From positions 248,001 through 312,000 of the forward strand of contig NZ_WOSY01000001.1 in NCBI RefSeq assembly GCF_011516755.1: DNA of 64,000 nucleotides, given 5' to 3'. The notes beneath the pieces are model-generated. The model was not told the origin of the DNA. It ran no database searches and was given only the letters and a program-made list of their open reading frames with translations. Numbering within the stretch: the first letter of the stretch is position 1; every line of letters starts with the position of its first letter. The stretch is from Acetobacter conturbans (GTDB taxonomy: Bacteria; Pseudomonadota; Alphaproteobacteria; Acetobacterales; Acetobacteraceae). Below, one piece after another: positions 35,881 through 44,374 of the stretch. The translations under genes and the position numbers were made by a program.

Positions 35881-37611
35881 TCATGCCGCTCCCTGTCGGG
35901 CGGCGACGCGCCCCTGCAGCAGATCGACGCGCTGACCCCGGAACATGTGGACGGCGGTCGAATGGCTAGCGAGGATCACCGTGCGGTTGCGCGCCAGTTG
36001 CTGGAGGCTTTCGAACACATCGGCCTCCGTCACCGGATCGAGATAGGCCGTCGGTTCATCCAGCAGGAGGACGGGCGTATTTTTCAGATAGGCGCGGGCG
36101 ATGGCGACGCGCTGGGCCTGACCGCCGGACAGGCCGAAACCGCCTTCGCCGATCATTGTTTCAAGGCCATCCGGCAATGCCGTCAGGAAGTTATCAACGG
36201 CAGCGGCGCGCAGGGCGGCGGCAAGGTCTTCCTGACTGGCATCCGGTTTGGCGAACAGGATGTTTTCGCGCAGTGAACCGGCGAACAGAACCGGACGCTG
36301 GCCAATCCACGAAATCAGGGACGAACGCGCCTCTGGCGCAATGGACTGCATATCGACGCCGTTGAAGGTGATGCGTCCGTCGGTCGGCTGGATGAAGCCG
36401 AGCAGCAGTTCCATGATCGTGGACTTACCCGACCCGGAGGGGCCGACAAGCACGAGGGTTTCGCCTGCGCGGGCGGTGAATGAGACGTGTTCGAGCGCCG
36501 TGCCCCGGGCCTCGTCCCATGTGAAGGAGACATCTTCGAAGGCGATGGTGATCGCCTCTCCACGGAGGGTGCGGACATGCTCCGTCACGCCTGTTTCCGG
36601 AACTTCGGGTAGCGCGAGAATGTCCTCGGCGGCGCCCTGCACCAGTGCGCGGTCCTGATAGGCCAGCGCAAGCCCCCGGAAGGGCGCGAAGAATTCCGGC
36701 ACGATGAGCAGTGCGAAAAGGCTGTCCGTCACCAGTGCACGGAAGGAGGCGGCGTCCGTTGTATGGATGGCTTGCTGCGCATGCCGTCCATCGCTGAGGG
36801 CAATGAGGATCAGGGCGAGGATCATCGCAAAGTCGATGGAGGCGGATGACAGGAAGGCCACGCGCAGGACCTTCATGGTCCTCCGGCGCAGATCATCGGC
36901 AGCCTGCGCCAGACGGGCGGCTTCCTCGTCGGCACGTCCGGCGAGCACGATGGTCGCAATGCCGCGCATCCGGTCGAGGAACCGCGATTGCAGGCGCGTC
37001 ATCGCAAGGAACTGCTTGCGGGAAGCGACAGCGGCTCCGATGCCGAACAGCGCCTGAGCAAACGGCACGGTAGCGCCACAGAGGGCAAGGATGAGGGCCG
37101 CGCGGGGCTGCACGAGAGCGGTCAGCACGACCAGCACGGCGGGGGCTGCGATCCAAAGGACGGAGGCCGGAGCCCATCGGGCGAAATAGCCGTCAAGCGC
37201 CTCGATCCGGTCGACGGCGAGCGCTGCGAGTGCACCGCTATGGGCGTGACGCAGGACGGCGGGCCCTGTGCCGACGATCGAGCCGAGCACCTCGTTTCGC
37301 AGGCGGCTCCGCGCCTTGCGTCCGGCGGTGGCCGAGGCATTCTCGCTGGTGAAATTGATGGCTGTGCGCAGGATCGCGGCGACCGCGAACCCTGCGAGTG
37401 GCCACAAAGGGATCGGCACGCCGGCTCCGTGACCGTCAGGAGTCACGAAGTCCGTCAGCGTCGGACCCAGAATATTGGCCATGCACCAGAACTGCGCCGC
37501 TCCTGTCAGACAGGAGACGATGCCTAGGATAATGGATGGACGCGCGGCGCGCAGGCCAAGGCGGGCCTGCGCTCGGGTCCAGGCCTTGATGGCTGCCTTG
37601 CTCTCGCTCAT
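35881..37611 (-). CDS. cydD: Heterodimeric ABC exporter subunit CydD
   Basis: 576 aa partner of CydC. The transmembrane domain begins near residue 25; the ATPase domain has Walker A LVGPSGSGKSTIMELLL, signature LSGGQAQRVAIARAYL and Walker B PVLLLDEPTAYLD. The order cydD-cydC matches the usual operon. No cytochrome bd genes lie in the window. Confidence 0.92.
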   Translation of the reverse strand: MSESKAAIKAWTRAQARLGLRAARPSIILGIVSCLTGAAQFWCMANILGPTLTDFVTPDGHGAGVPIPLWPLAGFAVAAILRTAINFTSENASATAGRKARSRLRNEVLGSIVGTGPAVLRHAHSGALAALAVDRIEALDGYFARWAPASVLWIAAPAVLVVLTALVQPRAALILALCGATVPFAQALFGIGAAVASRKQFLAMTRLQSRFLDRMRGIATIVLAGRADEEAARLAQAADDLRRRTMKVLRVAFLSSASIDFAMILALILIALSDGRHAQQAIHTTDAASFRALVTDSLFALLIVPEFFAPFRGLALAYQDRALVQGAAEDILALPEVPETGVTEHVRTLRGEAITIAFEDVSFTWDEARGTALEHVSFTARAGETLVLVGPSGSGKSTIMELLLGFIQPTDGRITFNGVDMQSIAPEARSSLISWIGQRPVLFAGSLRENILFAKPDASQEDLAAALRAAAVDNFLTALPDGLETMIGEGGFGLSGGQAQRVAIARAYLKNTPVLLLDEPTAYLDPVTEADVFESLQQLARNRTVILASHSTAVHMFRGQRVDLLQGRVAARQGAA

Positions 37612-37662
37612 GCCGCCCCTATACCGGAGCGCATCGCGATGAAACAGGGGGCTTCTGACGAC

Positions 37663-39492
37663 TCAGCCTCGCGCGGCAGGAATTGGAGACATGGCGACAA
37701 CGGATGGTTTCGCATGGCTTGCACTGCTCCCGGACGTCGCCGGCTCTCTGGGCCACTGGATGATGCATCGGGTTCCCTGCTCTTCTTCAATATGGAACTC
37801 CCCCCCTATCTGCCTGACGAAACCCCGTATGAGCTGAAGCCCGAGCCCATCTCCGGACCCGGCGGGGCGTGTGGCGGAAATGCCTATCCCATTATCTTCA
37901 ATGATCAGGCGAATCCTGCCACCGGTCCGCGACAGCGAAACGCGCACCCTGCCACGGCGATCCCCAGGGAAGGCATAGTTCAGGGCGTTCGAAACAGCTT
38001 CGGCGATGATCATCACCACAGGTGTCGCGGCATTTGGCTCAATGACAACACCGCCCGCGTCCCTCTCCATTTCCACGCGGCAACGGACATCATCGGGGAC
38101 ACCACGACTCAGTTGCTCGCATAACACGGGCAGGAACTGCTCCATGTCGAGCCCTTCCAGTTCAGCACCCTCGTAAAGGTAATGATGAAGCATGGAGAGG
38201 GTCTGCACGCGGTCGCGGGCGAGCAGCAGAGCAGCACGTGTCACGTCGGCCGGGGTCCGGTTGGCCTGAAGGCTCAGCAGGGAGCCGATGATCTGGAGGT
38301 TGTTCTTCACCCGGTGGTGGATTTCGGCCATCAGTTGTCGCTGGTGGTCGATTGCTACATCCAGTTCCCGCTCTCGCCGGGCCAGCCGTCCGGTCGCAGT
38401 ATCGAATGCCGTGGCGAGTTGCCTGAACTCAAGCGGCATGGGTCCTTCGATGCTCCTGTCGAAAGAACCCGTATTCACCCATCCCTCCACGGCATCCGTC
38501 AGATGTCGAAGGGGCTGGATGACAAGCCGCCGTCCCGCCACGACCACACCGGCCAGCCCTGCGGCGAGCAGGATGACCACCATGACGATCCAGCCACACA
38601 GCATCCAGAGGGCGCGTCGTTCCTCCGGCAGCAGCTTTGCCTCCACCAGCACGGCGCCCTGTCCGGGAATGCGGTCATAGGTATAGGCCTGACTGCCCAT
38701 GCGGAGGGATACGACCGTTTGCGAGGCGCTTCGCTTGTCCTGATTGAGCCGATCAAGCAAGGCGGGAGGCGGTGTCTGGCCGCCACAATCCGGACAGACC
38801 GGGGCCATGGTCCCGTCCGGTGCGATAAACCATATGGTCAGGGCATCGGATGGCAGGCCACCGCCCCCGTTGGGAGAGGGGAAGGAGTCATCCAGCCCGT
38901 CGCTTTTCCATCGGAAGGGCTGGATGGCCACCAGTGCACGCGGCGATCCGACGCGGTTTTCTTTTGCGATTGTTCTGATGACCCGCAGATATGCCAGGCC
39001 ATTTTCAATCTGCAGAAGAACCGGTTCCATGCCGGGATCGACGACATTTCGGGGATGACCGCATTTCACATGAGGAAATTTGGAGGGTGCGGAGACGGCT
39101 TCATCAATGCCGCCCTGCTCGTTGATGACGGCCAGAAGGCAGTACCGCGTATCGCTGGCCGACTGGGCGAGAAGCAGGAGACGCCGCATCGAGTCGATAT
39201 CGGAAGCCTGCCCGATCGTATCCAGCATGGCGGCGGCGCGCTGGCTGTCCTGTCTGAGTTGCACGACAAGCTGCGACAGGACCGCTTCGCTGCGGCGCGT
39301 GCTGGATTCTTCCAGCCGCACATAATCCTGCCAGATGAGAATAGCCCCCAAAGCGGCGATGGGCAGGACGGACCCGAGGATGACGGTTGCCATCCGACTC
39401 CTTACAGAATCGAAATGGTCCCCGATACGACCCACCCATGGCGATAAAAAACGGCCTGTTTCCATGCCTGCACCGTCTTTATCCGCAGCCAT
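37663..39492 (-). CDS. Sensor histidine kinase, HisKA_2 type (probable general-stress kinase)
   Basis: 609 aa. A membrane helix near residues 36-54 and a second near 294-315 enclose a periplasmic sensor with several cysteines (VKCGHP, VCPDCGG). A HAMP-like linker follows (RRLVIQPLRHLTDAV), then the phosphoacceptor domain EIHHRVKNNLQIIGSLLSLQ and a HATPase domain (DNGIGI, GDGLGLQLI). Kinases of this class (PhyK and relatives) phosphorylate PhyR in the alphaproteobacterial stress response. Its place directly after ecfG and nepR supports this. PhyR is not encoded in the window. Confidence 0.87.
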   Translation of the reverse strand: MAADKDGAGMETGRFLSPWVGRIGDHFDSVRSRMATVILGSVLPIAALGAILIWQDYVRLEESSTRRSEAVLSQLVVQLRQDSQRAAAMLDTIGQASDIDSMRRLLLLAQSASDTRYCLLAVINEQGGIDEAVSAPSKFPHVKCGHPRNVVDPGMEPVLLQIENGLAYLRVIRTIAKENRVGSPRALVAIQPFRWKSDGLDDSFPSPNGGGGLPSDALTIWFIAPDGTMAPVCPDCGGQTPPPALLDRLNQDKRSASQTVVSLRMGSQAYTYDRIPGQGAVLVEAKLLPEERRALWMLCGWIVMVVILLAAGLAGVVVAGRRLVIQPLRHLTDAVEGWVNTGSFDRSIEGPMPLEFRQLATAFDTATGRLARRERELDVAIDHQRQLMAEIHHRVKNNLQIIGSLLSLQANRTPADVTRAALLLARDRVQTLSMLHHYLYEGAELEGLDMEQFLPVLCEQLSRGVPDDVRCRVEMERDAGGVVIEPNAATPVVMIIAEAVSNALNYAFPGDRRGRVRVSLSRTGGRIRLIIEDNGIGISATRPAGSGDGLGLQLIRGFVRQIGGEFHIEEEQGTRCIIQWPREPATSGSSASHAKPSVVAMSPIPAARG

Positions 39493-39631
39493 ATCGTGCT
39501 CTGTCAGGAGGCTTGATTACATTGATAGACCGGATACAGCGACGTCACTCCGCCTGACCATTCCACTTCCATCCTGCACAATGCTGTCCGGCGCGCGACG
39601 AAGTTCACCCGAAGGAAACAAAGGCGGAACT

Positions 39632-39835
39632 TCAGTCCTCGTCGTCGTTTTCTTCGAGAAGCCGCAACAGTTCTTCGGGAATAGGCTCTTTGGCGACATC
39701 GTCGAAAAGCTGATGAAGTCCACGCTTCAGCCAGATATCGAACGCGTCCTCCTCCTGCTTGCAGCCCTTCCGTGCAGAGCTAGGCTTTCGCTCTCTGGCT
39801 GACATCGACAACAACCCCGGTGGATATTCACTCAT
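39632..39835 (-). CDS. nepR: Anti-sigma factor NepR
   Basis: 67 aa from the ATG at 39835; alternative ATGs lie at 39871 and 39805 and none has a strong ribosome site. The C-terminal half (WLKRGLHQLFDDVAKEPIP, then EELLRLLEEN) is the NepR core of two amphipathic helices that wrap EcfG sigma factors. Under stress, phosphorylated PhyR mimics the sigma factor and pulls NepR away. It sits between ecfG and the kinase on the same strand. Its acidic EENDDED tail is typical of small regulators of this kind. Confidence 0.85.
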   Translation of the reverse strand: MSEYPPGLLSMSARERKPSSARKGCKQEEDAFDIWLKRGLHQLFDDVAKEPIPEELLRLLEENDDED

Positions 39836-39920
39836 TTCCGGGCGCGATGCCGGGAAGCAATGATTGACCATACCTATCCCAGCTTACCAGTTCTTCCTAT
39901 GGGAGGCGTGCCCGAAAATT

Positions 39921-40511
39921 TCAGACCCGCCCAGCGTTTGCCGCGACACCAGCCGCACCACCCTGCTTGCGGCGATCACTCACCTGCTGACGCAGAGCAG
40001 TCGCCTGCTGACGGAGACGATCATCAGCGGGCAGATCACCGGTCATCCACGCTTCCAGTTGGCGACGCGCACGGAACACGCGGCTTTTCGCCGTACCCAC
40101 GGCGCACCCTGTCGCTTCTGCGAGTTCCTGATAGCTCATGCCCTGCAGAACGACGAGAACCAGCGCCTCGCGCTGGTCGGACGGCAGACGGGCGAGTGCG
40201 AATGCCAGATCCTTCACCGCCAGACGGTCTTCATGAGAAGCCTTCGTCGCCAGCATATCGCCTGGGAGATCGTCGATATCCATCGTGACCTTACGGCGAC
40301 GCAGGTCGGAGATGAAACGGTTGCGGAGGATACGGTGCATCCATGCCGCGAAATTGGTTCCGGGGATAAAACTGTTCTGCGCGCCAAGGGCGTTGCACAC
40401 GGCATCCTGCACCAGATCTTCTGCCTGCGCGCGGTTACGGGTCAACGCCAGAGCCTGCACACGCAGCTTGGGCAGGATTCCGATGACCTGAGACTGAAAG
40501 GTGTCTGCCAT
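39921..40511 (-). CDS. ecfG: General-stress ECF sigma factor EcfG
   Basis: 196 aa sigma-70 family protein with regions 2 (LTRNRAQAEDLVQDAVCNAL, then FAAWMHRILRNRFISDLRRRK) and 4 (LPSDQREALVLVVLQGMSY, CAVGTAKSRVFRARRQL). The sequence style and the adjacent nepR identify it as the EcfG group, which directs the alphaproteobacterial general stress regulon. Ribosome site GGGAGAA lies 8 bases before the ATG. Here ecfG precedes nepR, the reverse of many genomes. I found no GGAAC-N16/17-GTT promoter directly upstream. Confidence 0.87.
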   Translation of the reverse strand: MADTFQSQVIGILPKLRVQALALTRNRAQAEDLVQDAVCNALGAQNSFIPGTNFAAWMHRILRNRFISDLRRRKVTMDIDDLPGDMLATKASHEDRLAVKDLAFALARLPSDQREALVLVVLQGMSYQELAEATGCAVGTAKSRVFRARRQLEAWMTGDLPADDRLRQQATALRQQVSDRRKQGGAAGVAANAGRV

Positions 40512-40875
40512 TGTTTTTCTCCCTTTTTCACTAGCTCAATGAATGGGGACACACATTCGTTGCATGCCGATCCGTTTTTATTGATCACGAAAAAGAGAGG
40601 TTGCCTGACATTGGTGCCGCGATTGGAGGGGTGGCGGACAGGGCTCAGGAACTGAGCCGCCTCCCATGAGAGTGGTGGTATGAGAGGCTGTTTTAAAAGC
40701 TCTCGGCTGGCGATCCAGCATGCGTTTTCCGCACTCGGATGCTTACCACCCGTAGGGCCGCTTCGCTTCAATCCTCAACAACACACGCCGGGGACTCTCG
40801 CTCGGCAGAGAGCTTTTGAAGCAGCCTCCAAGAAAGGTCAGACGCGGGAACAGGCCGCGCCGACCCGAAAATGCC
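40512..40875. other. Region between ecfG and oprB carrying MITE-like copy D
   Basis: 364 bases with no supportable gene. They hold the ecfG leader and promoter region (40512-40640), a small perfect hairpin (GGCTCAG-GAA-CTGAGCC, about 40641-40657) and the inverted-repeat element at 40684-40828. The element ends about 47 bases before the oprB stop codon. Confidence 0.55.
40684..40828. mobile_element. MITE-like inverted-repeat element, copy D
   Basis: 145 bp with ends GAGGCTGTTTTAAAAGCTCTC and the near complement AGAGAGCTTTTGAAGCAGCCTC. The interior is alignable with copies A and C (CCGCTTCGCTTCA region) but more diverged. Flanks are TGA on the left and CAA on the right, so no intact target repeat remains. 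Confidence 0.68.
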
Positions 40876-42435
40876 TCAGAGCGTGAGGCTGAACGCCATA
40901 CTGAACACGGCGACATTCTTGAACACCGTCGTGCCGCCGGGACGCTGGATATACTGGAAATCCGGTTGCACCGAGAAACCCGGAATGACCTGCGTGGTGT
41001 AGAAAAACTCGTAAATATTCTCGTGGGACTGGACACCGTAAGGCGTTCCGAAATTCGCGGCGACGAAGGGCACGCCCGCGGCGACGGCGGCTTTTTCGGC
41101 GCGGATGGCCGATCGGCTGAACTCGGCCCACTGGAAGGAAAACCCGACCATATCCTTGGGTCGGCCCCAATAGTGCCCCGTATCCATGATGGCTGCGACC
41201 GCGCGCTGCTTCATGGCAGAGGTTTGTCCAGAGGCGTAGCTGTACTGTGCACCGAGAACCACACCGTTCATCGGCCCCTCGCCATGACGGATCAGCATCT
41301 GATCAAGCATCACCCACGCCGAGGTCTGTCCGCTCTGCATGCGGGCCGGCTGACCGGAACTGATCCAGGCGTTGCCGTGGATATCGGAATAGAGATCCTT
41401 ATAGCTCGAATTGTCATACAGGCCGCCGAGCTTGTAGTGGCCGATCAGGTGGTCACGCCCGAACTCGGGGATCCAGCCGATTTCTGCATGTGTGGAAAGT
41501 TTCCCGAGACCTTCCTGTCCCCATGCCCATCCGGAAATACCGCCGTTATACGAATGAGGAGAGACGGCGAAGAGGCCTCCCATGACGTAGAAATGGCGTG
41601 TCGGCATCAGGCGCAGGACCGTGCCTATATTGCCGGACGGCCAGTCGCGACCGCCATTGAGATATTTCGTCGGGGTGATGTTTCCGCACATCCAGACGTT
41701 CATGAACGAGCAGGTCCAGGGCGAGTTGTCGAAGAACGTGCCCGGCGGAATCCAGCCCACCGAAAGATCCACCTTGTTGTGGAACATGGACTTTTCAAAA
41801 TAGGTCCAGACAAGATGTGCGACCACGTTGCCACGGGCGCCGTAGATCTGCTGGGCCTGATTGGCGTTATCGCCATACAGGGCACTCAGATTGCGGCCGT
41901 GTCCGTTCACCGCCAGCATATGCAGCCAGAGATTGTTCGACCAATCGCCTGCGCCGAGAATTTTTTTCCAGTCGATATCAAGCGTGACACCAACCTGCCC
42001 CGCATCCGTCACAGCATGGGCCTTGCCGCCGACAGGGTTGCCGGAAAGACTTTCATAGACATTCGCAGCGACATAGACGCCGCGCTTCTGCAGCCAGGGC
42101 TGGATGCCACCCCATGTGCCGAAAACGTGATTGGTGCCATAAGGGGGGCCGAATGACGGGGGGCCGTACGGGGCCTGAATAAAGCCCGGAATGGCGTGAT
42201 AGAGCGGGACGATCTCCTGATTTTCACCCAGCATTGCCGGATCGGAGACGTCGGGCGACGAATCGTCAAAGATTCCCGACTTGCTTTGAGTGGCTGACTG
42301 CTTTTGCGCCACCGCGTTCTGAATTGCGCCAGCGAACGCAAACCACGCAAGCACGACACCTACGCTACGCAGAACAATTTTTTTGCTGAAACAGGCAGTA
42401 AGCCCGGCAATCAACGAAGCGATAGGGCGGAGCAT
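40876..42435 (-). CDS. oprB: OprB-family carbohydrate porin
   Basis: 519 aa outer-membrane porin. An N-terminal hydrophobic signal region is followed by HVFGTWGGIQPWLQKRGVYV (the start of the OprB barrel), many aromatic-bordered short beta strands, and a C-terminal strand ending in FSMAFSLTL. OprB porins let glucose and other sugars through the outer membrane, feeding periplasmic oxidation in acetic acid bacteria. Ribosome site AAGGAAAAAC lies just before the ATG, and a structured leader lies upstream (42455-42536). Confidence 0.9.
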   Translation of the reverse strand: MLRPIASLIAGLTACFSKKIVLRSVGVVLAWFAFAGAIQNAVAQKQSATQSKSGIFDDSSPDVSDPAMLGENQEIVPLYHAIPGFIQAPYGPPSFGPPYGTNHVFGTWGGIQPWLQKRGVYVAANVYESLSGNPVGGKAHAVTDAGQVGVTLDIDWKKILGAGDWSNNLWLHMLAVNGHGRNLSALYGDNANQAQQIYGARGNVVAHLVWTYFEKSMFHNKVDLSVGWIPPGTFFDNSPWTCSFMNVWMCGNITPTKYLNGGRDWPSGNIGTVLRLMPTRHFYVMGGLFAVSPHSYNGGISGWAWGQEGLGKLSTHAEIGWIPEFGRDHLIGHYKLGGLYDNSSYKDLYSDIHGNAWISSGQPARMQSGQTSAWVMLDQMLIRHGEGPMNGVVLGAQYSYASGQTSAMKQRAVAAIMDTGHYWGRPKDMVGFSFQWAEFSRSAIRAEKAAVAAGVPFVAANFGTPYGVQSHENIYEFFYTTQVIPGFSVQPDFQYIQRPGGTTVFKNVAVFSMAFSLTL

Positions 42436-42809
42436 TGTTTTTCCTTAATTATTGAGAGCGCGCGCTGTTCCGACACGTCAAACACATCACAGCCCTCAAC
42501 GTTCCTCAAAAGAATGAGGTTCGGTGCTCGCGCTCTAAGGAAATGTCATAATACGTAGGGTTTTCTATGTATAGTGCCCGAAAAAGAAGCGTTCTCACTG
42601 TGTCCCGGACGCCACGAAATGACTTTTATACTTTTCACGAAAACGAAATGTTCAATACATTAAATCGACATCGACAATAAATACATTGAAAAAGAAAAAC
42701 TCAAACTGAATTTATAAAATCAATTCAACAAAATACAGAACAACCTACAACAAACGCATCAGAAATCGCACTCTTCACGACCAGCATGAGTCCAGTGGAA
42801 TAAAGAAAT
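42436..42809. other. AT-rich divergence between oprB and cobU
   Basis: 374 bases with no gene. The oprB leader structure occupies the first 100. From about 42600 to 42790 the DNA is strongly AT-rich with many A- and T-runs, unlike its GC-rich surroundings, and probably holds the oprB promoter. No terminator for cobU was recognised. Confidence 0.5.
42455..42536 (-). promoter_or_regulatory. Nested inverted repeats in the oprB leader
   Basis: AGAGCGCG (42455-42462) and CGCGCTCT (42529-42536) are exact complements 66 bases apart. Inside lies a second small stem CCTCA/TGAGG (42504-42519). The near arm starts 20 bases before the oprB ATG, just outside the ribosome site, so folding could influence translation or bind a regulator. 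Confidence 0.4.
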
Positions 42810-43322
42810 TCACCGTGTGACGTCTTTTATGGTCAGCGGAATCCCGGCGACACACAGCGTCACACGGTCCGCCTGAGCCGCGATTGCCTGATGCAGCCGT
42901 CCGGCTTCGTCCCTGAAACGGCGCGCCAGAGCATTTTCAGGCACGATTCCGAGCCCAACTTCATTGCCGACCAGAACCGTGAGGGCTTTTCGACGCGACA
43001 GGACCATTTGAAGCGTAGCGGTTTGGGGCTGAATGTCGTACTCCTCCAGCAGAAGGTTCGTCAGCCACAGTGTCAGGCAATCGATCAGGACGGGTCTGTC
43101 ACCAGCAGTTTCCAGCGCAGCGGACAGGTCGAGCGGCTCCTCGATCGTCTGCCATCCTTCCCCGCGATCCACCTGATGCAGGGCGATGCGCTCCCGCATC
43201 TCGTCATCCCATGCGCGCCCGGTGGCAATATAGACCCACGACGGGGCGGAACACGCCTTCACCACGCCTTCAGCATAGCGGCTCTTGCCGGATCGGGCTC
43301 CACCCAGAACAAGCTCGATCAT
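42810..43322 (-). CDS. cobU: Adenosylcobinamide kinase / cobinamide-phosphate guanylyltransferase
   Basis: 170 aa bifunctional CobU/CobP enzyme of normal length. P-loop LVLGGARSGKSRYAEG is at residues 4-19; YIATGRAWDDEMRERIALHQ and the LIDCLTLWLTNLL motif follow. It phosphorylates adenosylcobinamide and adds GMP, activating it for attachment of the lower ligand. It is divergent from cobT, with only 35 bases between start codons. Confidence 0.94.
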   Translation of the reverse strand: MIELVLGGARSGKSRYAEGVVKACSAPSWVYIATGRAWDDEMRERIALHQVDRGEGWQTIEEPLDLSAALETAGDRPVLIDCLTLWLTNLLLEEYDIQPQTATLQMVLSRRKALTVLVGNEVGLGIVPENALARRFRDEAGRLHQAIAAQADRVTLCVAGIPLTIKDVTR

Positions 43323-43357
43323 TGCTCTTCCCTCCCGGACGCGGCATGTGACACCCC

Positions 43358-44374
43358 ATGCCCCAGCCCACTTTTACCGACCTCGACGGTCTTCGTGCCC
43401 TGTGTCTTTCGCCTCTGCCGTGTGATGCGGCAGCTATGCGCCATATCGCCGACCGCGAGGCGCTGCTGACCAAACCACCCGGCAGCCTCGGAAGGCTCGA
43501 AGAGCTGACCCGCTGGCTCGGAGAATGGCAGCACCGTTCCGAACCGCGCCTCGACCATGTGCAATGCATTGTCTTCGCGGGCAACCATGGTGTCGTGGCG
43601 CAGGGCGTTTCGGCATGGCCCGCTGAAGTGACGGCGCTGATGGTGCGCAATTTCCAGACCGGTGGCGCGGCCATCAACCAGCTTGCGCGCGTCGCCGATG
43701 CGACACTGGTGGTCCTCCCGCTGGAAGAACTGCGTCCGACCCAAGATTTCACCCTGCAGCCCGCCATGACGGAGGAGACATTCCTGCGTGTCGTACAAAC
43801 CGGTTTCGCGGCGGTCGATCCGGCTGCGGACCTGCTATGCCTTGGCGAAATGGGCATTGGCAACACCACGCCCGCAGCCGCGCTTGCAGCAGCACTGTTC
43901 GGAGGCACGGGACAGGACTGGGCAGGACCGGGCGCGGGCAGCGACGATGCCGGGATGGCCAGAAAAGTCGAGGTGATCGACCGGGGGCTTGAACGTCACA
44001 GCGCTCTCCTCTGCGATCCGCTGAAAGCGGCGCAATGTCTCGGTGGGCACGAGCTGGCCGCCATGATGGGAGCAACACTCGCCGCGCGGATGCACCATAT
44101 CCCCGTGCTGCTGGACGGGTTCGTCTGCACCGCCGCCGCCGCCGCCCTGCACGCGCTGCACAACGACGGGCTGAAGCATTGTCGGGTCGCACACTGTTCG
44201 GCCGAACCGGGCCATGCGCGCCTGAGCCAGAGGCTGGGGCAGAAGCCACTGCTTGATTTTGGCTTGCGGCTTGGAGAAGGATCGGGCGCGGCGCTGGCTG
44301 TTCCGCTGCTCCGCGCGGCGCTGGCTTGCCATCTGGGCATGCACACCTTCGCCGAGGCCGGAATTGGTGGCTGA
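43358..44374 (+). CDS. cobT: Nicotinate-nucleotide-dimethylbenzimidazole phosphoribosyltransferase
   Basis: 338 aa CobT. It has LLTKPPGSLGRLEELTRWL near residue 35, FAGNHGV, the LCLGEMGIGNTTPAAAL motif and a C-terminal DFGLRLGEGSGAALAVPLLRAAL. It makes alpha-ribazole phosphate from dimethylbenzimidazole, the lower ligand of cobalamin. It overlaps cobS by 8 bases (GTGGCTGA). Confidence 0.95.
   Translation: MPQPTFTDLDGLRALCLSPLPCDAAAMRHIADREALLTKPPGSLGRLEELTRWLGEWQHRSEPRLDHVQCIVFAGNHGVVAQGVSAWPAEVTALMVRNFQTGGAAINQLARVADATLVVLPLEELRPTQDFTLQPAMTEETFLRVVQTGFAAVDPAADLLCLGEMGIGNTTPAAALAAALFGGTGQDWAGPGAGSDDAGMARKVEVIDRGLERHSALLCDPLKAAQCLGGHELAAMMGATLAARMHHIPVLLDGFVCTAAAAALHALHNDGLKHCRVAHCSAEPGHARLSQRLGQKPLLDFGLRLGEGSGAALAVPLLRAALACHLGMHTFAEAGIGG

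Noticed and set aside
39626..39649. GGAAC-N16-GTT, an EcfG-type promoter match
   Set aside because: It lies on the plus strand, partly inside the nepR 3' end, and points at no plus-strand gene, so it is most likely chance.
40641..40657. GGCTCAG-GAA-CTGAGCC hairpin as a terminator
   Set aside because: The stem is perfect but only 7 bp with a 3-base loop and no T-run, and it is not placed directly after a gene end. It is noted only as part of the intergenic region.
43323..43357. Possible cobalamin riboswitch at the cob genes
   Set aside because: Only 35 bases separate the divergent cobU and cobT starts, too short for a riboswitch, and no B12-box was seen nearby.
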